Below are positions 41,396 through 50,600 of a DNA stretch of 64,000 nt, piece after piece (the first letter of the stretch is position 1; each line of letters opens with the position of its first letter). The translations under genes and the position numbers were made by a program. Source of the DNA: Moorena sp. SIOASIH (GTDB lineage: Bacteria > Cyanobacteriota > Cyanobacteriia > Cyanobacteriales > Coleofasciculaceae); the NCBI RefSeq assembly GCF_010671925.1, contig NZ_JAAHIH010000003.1, positions 930,001-994,000 of the forward strand, written 5' to 3'. A model generated the notes under the pieces. It saw only the letters and a list, made by a program, of their open reading frames with translations. It had not been told where the DNA came from and ran no database searches.

Positions 41396-44215
41396 TGGTG
41401 GATTTTGGAGCGTCCGCTCACCATAGCGCAATAATCGTTGGATCGCTTCCAGACGATTGTCCCATACCTGGACTTGATACGGTTGCTCAACCGATTGTCC
41501 AAACATCCACGTTTGAAAGCGAGTACGGAAGGATGAAATGGACAATTGTGCTGATAGCAAGCTCATCATGGATGGCTTGTCCGCTAGTCGATTCAGCAAC
41601 AGGGAGAGGGTATCGGCTTGTTGTCCCCACTCTGAAAGGTCTGGTTCCCCAATCACGATTTGATTATTTGCTAACATAAAACTCCATTCCTGTTGCAGAG
41701 CCTGATAACGTTCTGCTGCAGCTAGGAACGGTTGACGGTAAGGTACTTGTACTTCAGTGGTAGGCTCTTGTTGTCCTTGAGTACGAGTCAAGATACCCCT
41801 GAGATTATCATTGAGATTTTCTACTGCAAATAGGGCATAGCCAGGAGCTGGTAAATCTCGCAGCAGTTGAATTTGGTCAACTGCTACAATATCGGGCAAA
41901 TTCAATAGGCGAATTCCTGGCAAAACTAACGCTGAGCTGAGGGATGATTTTTTTAGCCATGGCTGGGCTAATTTCTGTAACTCTTCCGTTTCCAACGCAT
42001 AAGTCATCGGTACCATCAGGTCAATCTCACCCCGAGACGCCCAATCTTCCCAGTTTTGTTGGATTTTTTGCAATCGCTCTTCCCTAGGCATGGGAAACAC
42101 AGCAGCAGATATAATCAAGTCGGGACGTTTCTGGCGCAGCATTTGTGACACTGACTTGACTAAAGTGTCGATTTGCTGTACACGAAAATCTGTCCACTGT
42201 TGCCATAAGTTCTGATCCTTTGGGTCAATCTCAATGGGGTCAACACCGGTCAATACCTGGAACTGTTCACGGGCTGCCTTACCATAGCCAAAGGTATGAC
42301 CAGCTTTGGGGTCTTGAAACGGGTAGCGAATATAGTCGAGCTGAATCCCATCCACTTCATAGCGGCTGGCTATTTCTTCTAATAGCTGGGTTAGATAATC
42401 CCGCACTTCCGGATTAGCCGGGTCAAGAAATGCCTTTCTAGTTCTCTTGTGAAACAGACGTTTTTCGTTATCCAAGATTCCCCAGCCTGGATTCTTCGAT
42501 AGCACTGGTCCTAGATAGTCTGCTGGTTGATCCAAAACCGCATTGTGCCGCTGGTTAGCTGCAGCAAACATCCAAACCCAAGCGTGCAATTCCATCCCTC
42601 GTTCATGGGCTAACTTCACTGCCGCTTTTAGGGGATCCCATCCCTCAACCAGGGGATTTTGCTCTGGTGCGATCGCACTCGGGTAAATAGTATAACTAGC
42701 GTTAACCGTTTCAAAAAAGACCGTGTGAAAACCAGCTGTAGCCAATTTGTCAAAAATCTTAGCTAAATCTTTTTCAGACTTGGCTTTAACAATAGTACCC
42801 CGGTCTAGCCAAATTGCTCGAATCTCTGACTGGGCTAGTTTATGATCAGTTGGGTAGTTTTCCCATAGGGTATTTCGTGCTGTCATCCACAGCTGACTTG
42901 CCTTTTGATACTCCCTGCGAGCCACTGCTCGACGGAAGTTTTCCAAACCCACTCTGGCCTGATTCAATGCTTCAATAGCTGAGTCAGTAGCTAAGTCAGT
43001 TTCATCCGTTGTTTCCTCTGTTTCCTCGGAGGTTTCCGACACTTGCTTCGCACCAGCAGTGACAAATTGTTCGATAGCAGCGCCTGTAGATAAATTCAGA
43101 TTACTGTTAGCTGCATAGGCTCTTAGCAAAGCACTTTCAAACCGACCAATCAGATTTTCCAACTCCCGCTCCATCGAAGTGGCTTGCTTTAGGGTTCGAA
43201 TTCGTCTTCTATATCGCGGTGGTGGCGCTTTTGCTGGCTTGGGTGACGGGGCTAATTGGGAATTGGTAGGGTTGGCGGAAGCATCTGTGTTATTGCCAGA
43301 CTCTGAATCTTCTGTTTCCACCTGTTTCTGGGCAATAGTAGTTTCGATATCCCGACAATGTTGTGGTGAGTGATCAGAGGATTCCGAAGATGTAGATGAA
43401 TCAGTGGTGAGTTGGACATCACTGAGCTGGGCATCAGTGACTTGGACATCATAGCGACCAAGAGCTGCTCGTAACCAAGCACTATCGACCTCCGCCGGAG
43501 CTACCCGATCGATACCCCAGCGCCAACCAAAAAACGTAGCATTATTAGAGGTTACTACAGCAGGGGGCTTGTCAACCTGACTCCAGACTGCAACAGTAGT
43601 GGAATTAAGATCAGCAGGAATAAGAGTACCACCCTGAATGATACCTGTAATTCCAGTATCCTGCACCCATGTTTGGTTACTGTCTGGGGAAGGATGGAGG
43701 ATAGAGGGTTGAGTCATCGCAAACCCCCAATAGGCACCCAAAAGCTCACGCAATTGTTTGCGGATGTCAGGTTTGGAAAGTAACCCAGTCGGACCGCTAA
43801 CAATCACTTTTCCTCCTTGTGCGATCCACTCCTGTAAGGCTTGGAATTGTTTTGGGTGGAGGAACTCGACATTGGGCAAAAATAGCAAGTTAGTGTTATG
43901 GAAGTCAGAGGCTTTCTTAACCTCAGTCAAGTCAACAATACAGTAGTTAACTCCAATTGAATGTAAGCGTTCGGTAATGCCAGACCAATGCCCTTGATTA
44001 TCCAGACTCTTAACTACCCCCAGTTGCACCGTTTCAGCTCTAGCAGCTGGTGACCATGGTAGACAATTGAGCAAAAGCCCGATCAAGGTACTAACGACAA
44101 TAGTCTTGGGCTCGATAGGATTAGATTTGACTCTGGTTAAATCTCCGATCAAGGGGGTTAGCTGCTTGGACAAATACCACTGCCAATTGGAACTATCACT
44201 ACTCCTGAACACCAT
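41333..44215 (-). CDS. Large secreted glycoside hydrolase, GHL10 (DUF187) type
   Basis: A 960-residue exported protein. The signal peptide core at about 39-52 ends ARA-59. The N-terminal third resembles a ThuA/GATase-like fold (VSGPTGLLSKPDIRKQLREL). A Ser/Glu/Pro-rich linker lies at about 270-340 and a helical segment at 345-460. The C-terminal catalytic TIM barrel of the GHL10/DUF187 family starts near 465 (IRAIWLDRGTIVKAKSEKDL, HAWVWMFAAANQRH, VDGIQLDYIRYP, LMVPMTYALE). Family members are putative polysaccharide or peptidoglycan hydrolases; the substrate is unknown. AAGGAG is four bases before the ATG. The last 63 bp overlap the HTH gene on the other strand. Confidence 0.88.
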   Translation of the reverse strand: MVFRSSDSSNWQWYLSKQLTPLIGDLTRVKSNPIEPKTIVVSTLIGLLLNCLPWSPAARAETVQLGVVKSLDNQGHWSGITERLHSIGVNYCIVDLTEVKKASDFHNTNLLFLPNVEFLHPKQFQALQEWIAQGGKVIVSGPTGLLSKPDIRKQLRELLGAYWGFAMTQPSILHPSPDSNQTWVQDTGITGIIQGGTLIPADLNSTTVAVWSQVDKPPAVVTSNNATFFGWRWGIDRVAPAEVDSAWLRAALGRYDVQVTDAQLSDVQLTTDSSTSSESSDHSPQHCRDIETTIAQKQVETEDSESGNNTDASANPTNSQLAPSPKPAKAPPPRYRRRIRTLKQATSMERELENLIGRFESALLRAYAANSNLNLSTGAAIEQFVTAGAKQVSETSEETEETTDETDLATDSAIEALNQARVGLENFRRAVARREYQKASQLWMTARNTLWENYPTDHKLAQSEIRAIWLDRGTIVKAKSEKDLAKIFDKLATAGFHTVFFETVNASYTIYPSAIAPEQNPLVEGWDPLKAAVKLAHERGMELHAWVWMFAAANQRHNAVLDQPADYLGPVLSKNPGWGILDNEKRLFHKRTRKAFLDPANPEVRDYLTQLLEEIASRYEVDGIQLDYIRYPFQDPKAGHTFGYGKAAREQFQVLTGVDPIEIDPKDQNLWQQWTDFRVQQIDTLVKSVSQMLRQKRPDLIISAAVFPMPREERLQKIQQNWEDWASRGEIDLMVPMTYALETEELQKLAQPWLKKSSLSSALVLPGIRLLNLPDIVAVDQIQLLRDLPAPGYALFAVENLNDNLRGILTRTQGQQEPTTEVQVPYRQPFLAAAERYQALQQEWSFMLANNQIVIGEPDLSEWGQQADTLSLLLNRLADKPSMMSLLSAQLSISSFRTRFQTWMFGQSVEQPYQVQVWDNRLEAIQRLLRYGERTLQNPPLASGRETATNEVDITEGFDP

Positions 44216-44550
44216 TCACTCCTTAAAATTAGTTATCAAAATCCTAACCTCTGTTGGTAATTAACAAGGTTAGCGAGAAGTACCGATTTAGATCAGTCAG
44301 TGCGATCGCAGTAGGTATTGGTTCAATTGTTGTTTATGACTGGTATAACCCATACGGGATATCATCTCGGCTAGAATTAGCTGAGCTTGTAGGGTGGGCA
44401 AAAACAGTTTGATTGTTTTGAGTATTCTAGATTATATTACTTTGCCCACCCTACTTTAATTCCTCTGATAGCTGATAGCTGTTCGCGTAGCGCTTAAGCT
44501 GATAACTGATAGCTTACGAATTAGCTGAGATTAAGGGAATAGTTTTACCA

Positions 44551-44811
44551 TCAATGATTACTTTTCTTGAGTTGATGATTGACATAAGTACGAAGAACGT
44601 TATTAATCGATGATTGATAGCCTTTTCCTTGACTTTTAAACCAGTCTATGATGTCGCTATCTAAACGAATAGAAATCGCTTTTTTAGTAATTGGTTTAAC
44701 CATTTTGGCATTTTCCCAAAAATGATCGTCTAACTCAGGTATATCTGAAGTATCAATGTCAGAGTCAGGAATAGTTTTGATTTCTTCAAGTCGTTTGGGC
44801 GAGATACTCAT
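44551..44811 (-). CDS. brnA: BrnA-family antitoxin (orphan)
   Basis: An 86-residue ribbon-helix-helix antitoxin from the ATG at 44811, which has AAGGAGA about seven bases upstream; an in-frame earlier start adds ten unsupported residues. Family features are DTSDIPELDDHFWENA, then the DNA-binding strand KKAISIRLDSDIIDWFKSQG and GYQSSINNVLRTYVN. BrnA normally follows the gene of its RNase toxin BrnT, which it neutralises. No BrnT-like frame is present within the 570 bp upstream, so it is either an orphan or a remnant acting on toxins encoded elsewhere. Confidence 0.85.
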   Translation of the reverse strand: MSISPKRLEEIKTIPDSDIDTSDIPELDDHFWENAKMVKPITKKAISIRLDSDIIDWFKSQGKGYQSSINNVLRTYVNHQLKKSNH

Positions 44812-45384
44812 AATACTTTCTCCTTGTCTTGCAGCGGTCACCGGTCAGTGGTCAGCTAACGTAACAAAGATTAAACCAATCCTTAGCTATTTTATTCAAA
44901 AATTCCGTGTAAGCATTCAGCCGTCAGCCGTCAGCCGTCAGCTTTCCATAACTCAGATTAAACTAATGCTTACCTGTTGTCTTGATGCAGTCGCTCATGG
45001 GGGAAACCCCCAAGACCGCGCTGCATCGCTTATTCAAAAGCTGTTATCTTTGCTTACCCTATGCCCATAAGCATCTCAAATAGCCTGTCCACAGCCCATA
45101 AGCTGATAGCTGATAGCTGATAACTGATAGCTGATAGCACCTCAAGTAGCGTGCGCGTAGCGCATATGCTTACCTACGGAGTAGGAGTATGAAGTAAGGT
45201 GAAGCAAATTGGATGGCTCTGATAATTATTAAAAACGTTAGAATTATTTATGTATAAAGATAAACCGTAAACATTCAGGTAAGCTTATGGGCATAGGCTG
45301 ATAGCTGATAGCTGATAGCTGATAGCTGAATGCTTACGATAAACCCTACCCAAATTAATATCCTGGATAGGTTGGGCATCTCAG
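44812..45384. other. Repeat-rich intergenic region
   Basis: No gene is supported. It holds three to four CAGCCGT units (about 44921-44941), dispersed element copy E (44979-45030), and two arrays of GCTGATA (about 45103-45140 and 45298-45330). A GTGCGCGTAGCGCATATGC palindrome-like repeat sits at about 45150-45168. A promoter for the kinase gene at 45385 may lie in the AT-rich stretch near 45230-45270. Confidence 0.65.
44979..45030 (-). repeat. GCGATGCAGC…GACTGCATCAAGAC dispersed element, copy E
   Basis: A 52-bp inverted copy, nearly identical to copy C inside tnpB, including the GGGGGAAACCCCC centre. Confidence 0.8.
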
Positions 45385-47436
45385 ATGAAAACTAATAAGC
45401 ATCGGTCAGTCTGTGGGAAATTAAAGCAGCAGTTAAATAACAGAGTTAAACGCTGGTTTAATTCCCCTAAAAATGGTCATAGCAGCACCACACAACCAAT
45501 AGCTGTTAATGTGGCAGAGCCTTATGCTCCCTACAAACCTCCCTCAACTACTCAGCCACCTAACTACAGCAACGGCGTAAGTCATCTTACCTGGCCCCCT
45601 GGTTATCGGCTACAGAAGGGTAAGTATATCATCGAAAAAAAACTAGGAGAAGGTGGGCTGGGTATTACCTATTTAGCTCGAACTAAAACAGGCGATCGCA
45701 TTGTTATTAAAACTATCCTTAATCATGTACTACGCCAAGATAATTTATTAGAATATTGGAAAATTTTCGCCAACGAAGCGGTAAAGTTAGCCCAATGTAG
45801 CTGTGGCAATCCTCATCTAGTTAGCTTATGTGAAGAAATCATCCGAGAAGGTGAACTGCCCTGCCTAATCATGGAATACATCGAGGGGGAAACCTTGTCG
45901 GCTCTGGTGAAATGGCAGGGTGTGCTTTCGGAAGAGAAAGCCTTGCTTTACATCGGGCAAATTGGTAGCGCCCTCTGGGACATTCATCAGCAAGGGTTGC
46001 TCCATCGGGATGTTAAACCCAATAACATCATGGTGGGTCACGATGGTTCTGGTGCCGTGTTGATTGATTTGGGTATTGCCACTAAGTTTATCCCTGGGGT
46101 TAAACAAACTCATCTTTGTGCTGTGACTCCAGGCTATGCTCCTCTGGAACAATATGAGTTCCGAGGGCAACAGGGTCCCTACACCGATGTTTATGCTTTG
46201 GCCGCTACCTTGTATGTTCTTTTAACTGGAAATGAACCACTACCAGCTGATGAGCGGGTTGAGGGAGCTGTATTACCACCACCAAACTATCTTAATCCCC
46301 AGATTAGCGATCGCATAAATCAAGCCATTCTCCATGGTATGAATTTGGTGGCTAGCGATCGCCCTCAGTCTATACCAGAATTTTTAAACTTACTGGGTAT
46401 TGAATTACCAAATAATAATAGCACAAATAGCACCAATAATCAACAACAGACAATAGCTCAAGTTGGAGACTTTTATATAGAACGTCCCCAAGATGCTGAG
46501 TGTTATCAAAAGATTTCACAACCAGGAGCGCTAATTCGGATTAAAGCACCGAAGCTGATGGGTAAAACCTTACTCAGTCATCGGATTCTTGATTATGCTA
46601 AGTCTAGGGGTTATCGCACGGTTTATTTGAATCTGAATGAATTCCCTTGCCATGACTTGGATATATTTTTACAGTCTTTTTGTGTGCGGGTTACTCAAAA
46701 ATTGAAATTACCTAATGAGTTGCAAAATTATTGGGAAGATAGTTTTTTTACCAGTGAAGTAAAGTGTAGCACCTACTTTGAAGAGTATTTGTTGGTTTCT
46801 TCAGAGAGTCCTTTGGTTTTATGTCTCGATAACCTAGAGCGAGTTTTTCCTCATCAACAAGTTGCTGAAGGTTTTCTTACTTTGCTGCGGAGTTGGCATG
46901 AAAATGGCCAGTTTTATGATATTTGGAAAAGACTAAGGTTGATAGTGGTTTATGCTACGGAAGTTTATATTGACTTGGCTATCAATAAATCGCCTTTTAA
47001 TGTAGGATATCCTGTAGATTTAACTGATTTATCCTTGGATCAGGTTCAGAAATTGGCTAGATTTCATGCTCTAAATTTATCAGTTAATTCATTGCAACAA
47101 TTAATGGCTATGGTAGGGGGACATCCTTATTTATTACAGTTAGCTTTCTCTACTCTTAGCAAAAATCCCAACATCACCATGGAACATCTGTTAGAAACCG
47201 CCCCGACAGAATCAGGGATTTATCGCCATCATTTGCGAGAACTTTTAAATAATCTGATGCTCCATCCCAATTTACTAAACGCTTTCAAAAAATTACTGAC
47301 AACTACTCAAGCAGTGCGCCTGGATTATAAGGAAACCTATCTGTTAGAAAGTCTGGGATTAGTCAGAGCAATCGGTAATGATTGTATTCCGAGATATAAT
47401 TTGTATCGTGAGTATTTTAGTAACAGACTTTTTTAG
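45385..47436 (+). CDS. Serine/threonine kinase fused to an AAA-like domain
   Basis: A 683-residue cytoplasmic protein. A Hanks-type kinase spans about 80-350: loop GEGGLGITYLA at about 87, IVIKTI lysine, HRDVKPNN at about 207, and LIDLGIA where most kinases have DFG. An Asn/Ser/Thr-rich linker follows. The C-terminal AAA-like domain (AAA_35 type, about 365-640) has a degenerate Walker A APKLMGKTLL, a Walker B-like VLCLDNLERVF and GGHPYLLQLAF. The same AAA-like fold opens the next gene, 205 bp downstream on the same strand, so the two may work together. It is probably a signalling protein; the kinase looks active, the ATPase uncertain. Confidence 0.87.
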   Translation: MKTNKHRSVCGKLKQQLNNRVKRWFNSPKNGHSSTTQPIAVNVAEPYAPYKPPSTTQPPNYSNGVSHLTWPPGYRLQKGKYIIEKKLGEGGLGITYLARTKTGDRIVIKTILNHVLRQDNLLEYWKIFANEAVKLAQCSCGNPHLVSLCEEIIREGELPCLIMEYIEGETLSALVKWQGVLSEEKALLYIGQIGSALWDIHQQGLLHRDVKPNNIMVGHDGSGAVLIDLGIATKFIPGVKQTHLCAVTPGYAPLEQYEFRGQQGPYTDVYALAATLYVLLTGNEPLPADERVEGAVLPPPNYLNPQISDRINQAILHGMNLVASDRPQSIPEFLNLLGIELPNNNSTNSTNNQQQTIAQVGDFYIERPQDAECYQKISQPGALIRIKAPKLMGKTLLSHRILDYAKSRGYRTVYLNLNEFPCHDLDIFLQSFCVRVTQKLKLPNELQNYWEDSFFTSEVKCSTYFEEYLLVSSESPLVLCLDNLERVFPHQQVAEGFLTLLRSWHENGQFYDIWKRLRLIVVYATEVYIDLAINKSPFNVGYPVDLTDLSLDQVQKLARFHALNLSVNSLQQLMAMVGGHPYLLQLAFSTLSKNPNITMEHLLETAPTESGIYRHHLRELLNNLMLHPNLLNAFKKLLTTTQAVRLDYKETYLLESLGLVRAIGNDCIPRYNLYREYFSNRLF

Positions 47437-47575
47437 TTAGGGAGCAGGGAGCAGGGAGCAGGGAGCAGATAAGAGGCAAGAGGCAATAGGCAATAGGCAA
47501 GAGGTAAAAAATCCTGTGTACCTCATAGCTATAATAAACGCTATAAAACCAAATCCTACTCGAATATCTTCACTA

Positions 47576-47632
47576 CTGTTCCCTACTCCCTACTCCCTAC
47601 TCCCTACTCCCTACTCCCTACTCCCTACTCCC
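47576..47632. repeat. CCCTACT heptamer array directly upstream of a start codon
   Basis: Seven to eight copies of CCCTACT (the inverse of the array at 11507) end about ten bases before the ATG at 47642. The array occupies the position of the ribosome-binding site, which is otherwise not recognisable. Confidence 0.85.
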
Positions 47633-47641
47633 TTTCCTACC

Positions 47642-50600
47642 ATGACCAACCAACCAACAATCTATCAAGTTGGGGGAAGTTTACCTAACGATGCTGCTAC
47701 TTATGCAGTCAGAAAAGCTGATACGGAAATTTTTGATGCTTTGATGGCTGGGGAATTTTGTTATGTGCTGAACTCGCGACAGATGGGTAAGTCTAGTTTG
47801 CGGGTAAAAACCATGCAAAGACTAATAGATAGGGGAGTAGCTTGTGCTTCTGTTGATGTTACCCAAATTGGCAATTACGTAACGTCAGAGCAATGGTATG
47901 CTAGCTTAATTAAGACTATGGTAAATAGTTTTAAGCTCTCAGATAAATTCAAGGTTTTACCTTGGTTACGAGAGCGTAAGCAACTCTCGCCAGTAATGTG
48001 GTTGGGTGAGTTTATTGAAGAGGTGCTGTTGTCAGAGATTCCAGAAAATCTTGTTATCTTTCTGGATGAAATTGATAGTATTATTAAGGTAGAGTTTAAA
48101 GATGATTTCTTTGCCTTTATTCGCAGTTGTTATAACCAAAGAGCCGAAAAACCAGTCTACAAGCGGCTGAGTTTTTGTTTGCTGGGAGTAGCAACTCCAG
48201 CGGATTTGATTCAGGATAAACAGCGCACTCCCTTTAATATTGGTCGGGATATTGAACTGACTGGGTTTACCTTTGAGGAGGCGAAAACACCACTGCTCCC
48301 TGGTTTGGTAGGGAAAGTGGATAATCCTGAACAGGTGTTAGCTGAGATATTGCACTGGACAGGGGGACAACCGTTTCTGACCCAGAAGTTGTGTAAGTTA
48401 ATGGTGGAGCATTCTCAAGCTTCCCCCTTATTAAGGGGGACGGGAGGGGGATCTATCGATAGCACTTCTGGAGGGGAATCGAACCATGGTCTGGCTTCCC
48501 CCTTATTAAGGGGGACGGGAGGGGGATCTATCGATAACACTGCGGGAGGGAGATCCCCCCTAACCCCCCTTAACAAGGGGGGAACTGGAGTTGGAGAAAC
48601 TTCTGGAGGGGAATCGAACCATGGTCTGGCTTCCCCCTTATTAAGGGGGACGGGAGGGGGATCTATCGATAACACTCCGGAATTGGGTACCCCCCTAACC
48701 CCCCTTAACAAGGGGGGAACTGGAGTTGAGGGAACTGGAGTTGAGGGCACTTCTGGAGGGGAATCGAACCATGGTCTGGCTTCCCCCTTATTAAGGGGGA
48801 CGGGAGGGGGATCCATCGATAGCACTCCGGAATTGGGTACCCCCCTAACCCCCCTTAACAAGGGGGGAACTGGAGTTGAGGAAACTGGAGTTGAGGGCAC
48901 TTCTGGAGGGAAATCAAACCATTCTCAAGCTTCCCCCTTATTAAGGGGGACGGGAGGGGGATCCATCGATAGCACTCCGGAATTGGGTACCCCCCTAACC
49001 CCCCTTAACAAGGGGGGAACTTCTGGAGGGGGATCCATCCACAGCAGTTCAAGATTGGGTACCCCCCTAACCCCCCTTAACAAGGGGGGAACTTCTGGAG
49101 TTGCACAGGTCGCCCGTAGCCAGATTATTGACAATTGGGTATCTCAGGATAAGCCAGAGCACTTGAAGACTATACGCGATCGCATTCTCAGAAATGAGCA
49201 ACGGGCGAGTAGGCTGTTGGGATTGTATCAGCACGTATTAGATCAGGGTAGTCTTGCTGCTGATGGCAGTGAAGAACAGACAGAATTAAGGCTATCGGGG
49301 TTAGTAGTAGAGCGGGATGGCTCTTTGACAGTTAACAACTGGATTTATGGCAGTGTTTTTGATCGGGATTGGGTTAAGCAGGAATTAGTGAGACTGCGTC
49401 CCTATTCTGAAGCCTTTACTGCTTGGGTTGAGTCTGGGTGTCAGGATGAAGCTCGTTTGTTGCGGGGGGTGGCGTTAGAGAATGCTCAAGCTTGGGCTAA
49501 GGGTAAAAGTTTGAGCGATTTGGATTATCAGTTTTTGGCGGCTGGTCAGGAATTAGACCGCAGGGTATTGGCAGAAGAAAGGCGCATCTTAACTCAAGCC
49601 CAAGCGAAAGCGAAGCGAACCATACGGAGAGGGGGTTTAGCACTGGGTTTGTTCTCAGTTGTAGCAATAATTGTGGCTGTGGTAACTGGGATCAAAGCTA
49701 GAGAGAATTTTCAACAATCACAGGAAGCTCAAGCAGGTACCCAACTAGAAAAACAAGCGCTTAGTATTTTACGACGGTTGCCAGGGGATAATGGTTACTA
49801 TGGCAATCGTGAGCTTTTATACTCAGCCATGAATACTGGGCAACAGCTATTTAATATCGTGAAAGATGGTCGCCCTTTGGATAAGTATCCTACCATTAGT
49901 CCTCTCTATGTTCTACACCAAAGTCTTAGTAAATTCAAAGAAAAGAAAAAATTTCAAGGACATCAATCCTGGGTAACAAGTGTAAGTTTTAGCCCAGATG
50001 GTAAAACCCTGGCTACGGCATCAAATGACAAAACGGTCAGACTTTGGGATTTACAAGGAAATCAATTAGCTCTGTTTAAAGGAGATCAATCCGAAGTAAA
50101 TAGTGTCAGTTTTAGCCGAAATGGTCAGATGCTCGCTTCTGCATCATGGGACAATACGGTCAGAGTTTGGGATTTAGAAGGAAACCAATTAGCTCTGTTT
50201 AAAGGACATCAATCCTCGGTGTGGAATGTCAGTTTTAGCCGAGATGGTCAGATGCTCGCTTCTGCATCAAGAGACAATACGGTCAGACTCTGGAATTTAG
50301 AAGGAAATCAATTAGCACTCTTTGAAGGACATCAAGGCTCGGTAAATAGTGTTAGTTTTAGCCGAGATGATAAGGTGCTCGCTTCTGGATCATATGACAA
50401 AACGGTCAGAGTTTGGGATTTAGAAGGAAATCAATTAGCACTCTTTGAAGGACATCAAGGCCCGGTAAATAGTGTCAGTTTTAGCCGAGATGGTAAGGTG
50501 CTTGCTTCTGGATCATATGACAAAACGGTCAGAGTTTGGGATTTACAGGGAAATCAATTAGCACTCTTTGAAGGACATCAAGGCCCAGTAAATAGTGTCA

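Noticed and set aside
48415..49134. Minus-strand frames opposite the hairpin repeats
   Set aside because: Palindromic repeats read open on both strands; only the plus strand joins conserved AAA and WD40 domains.
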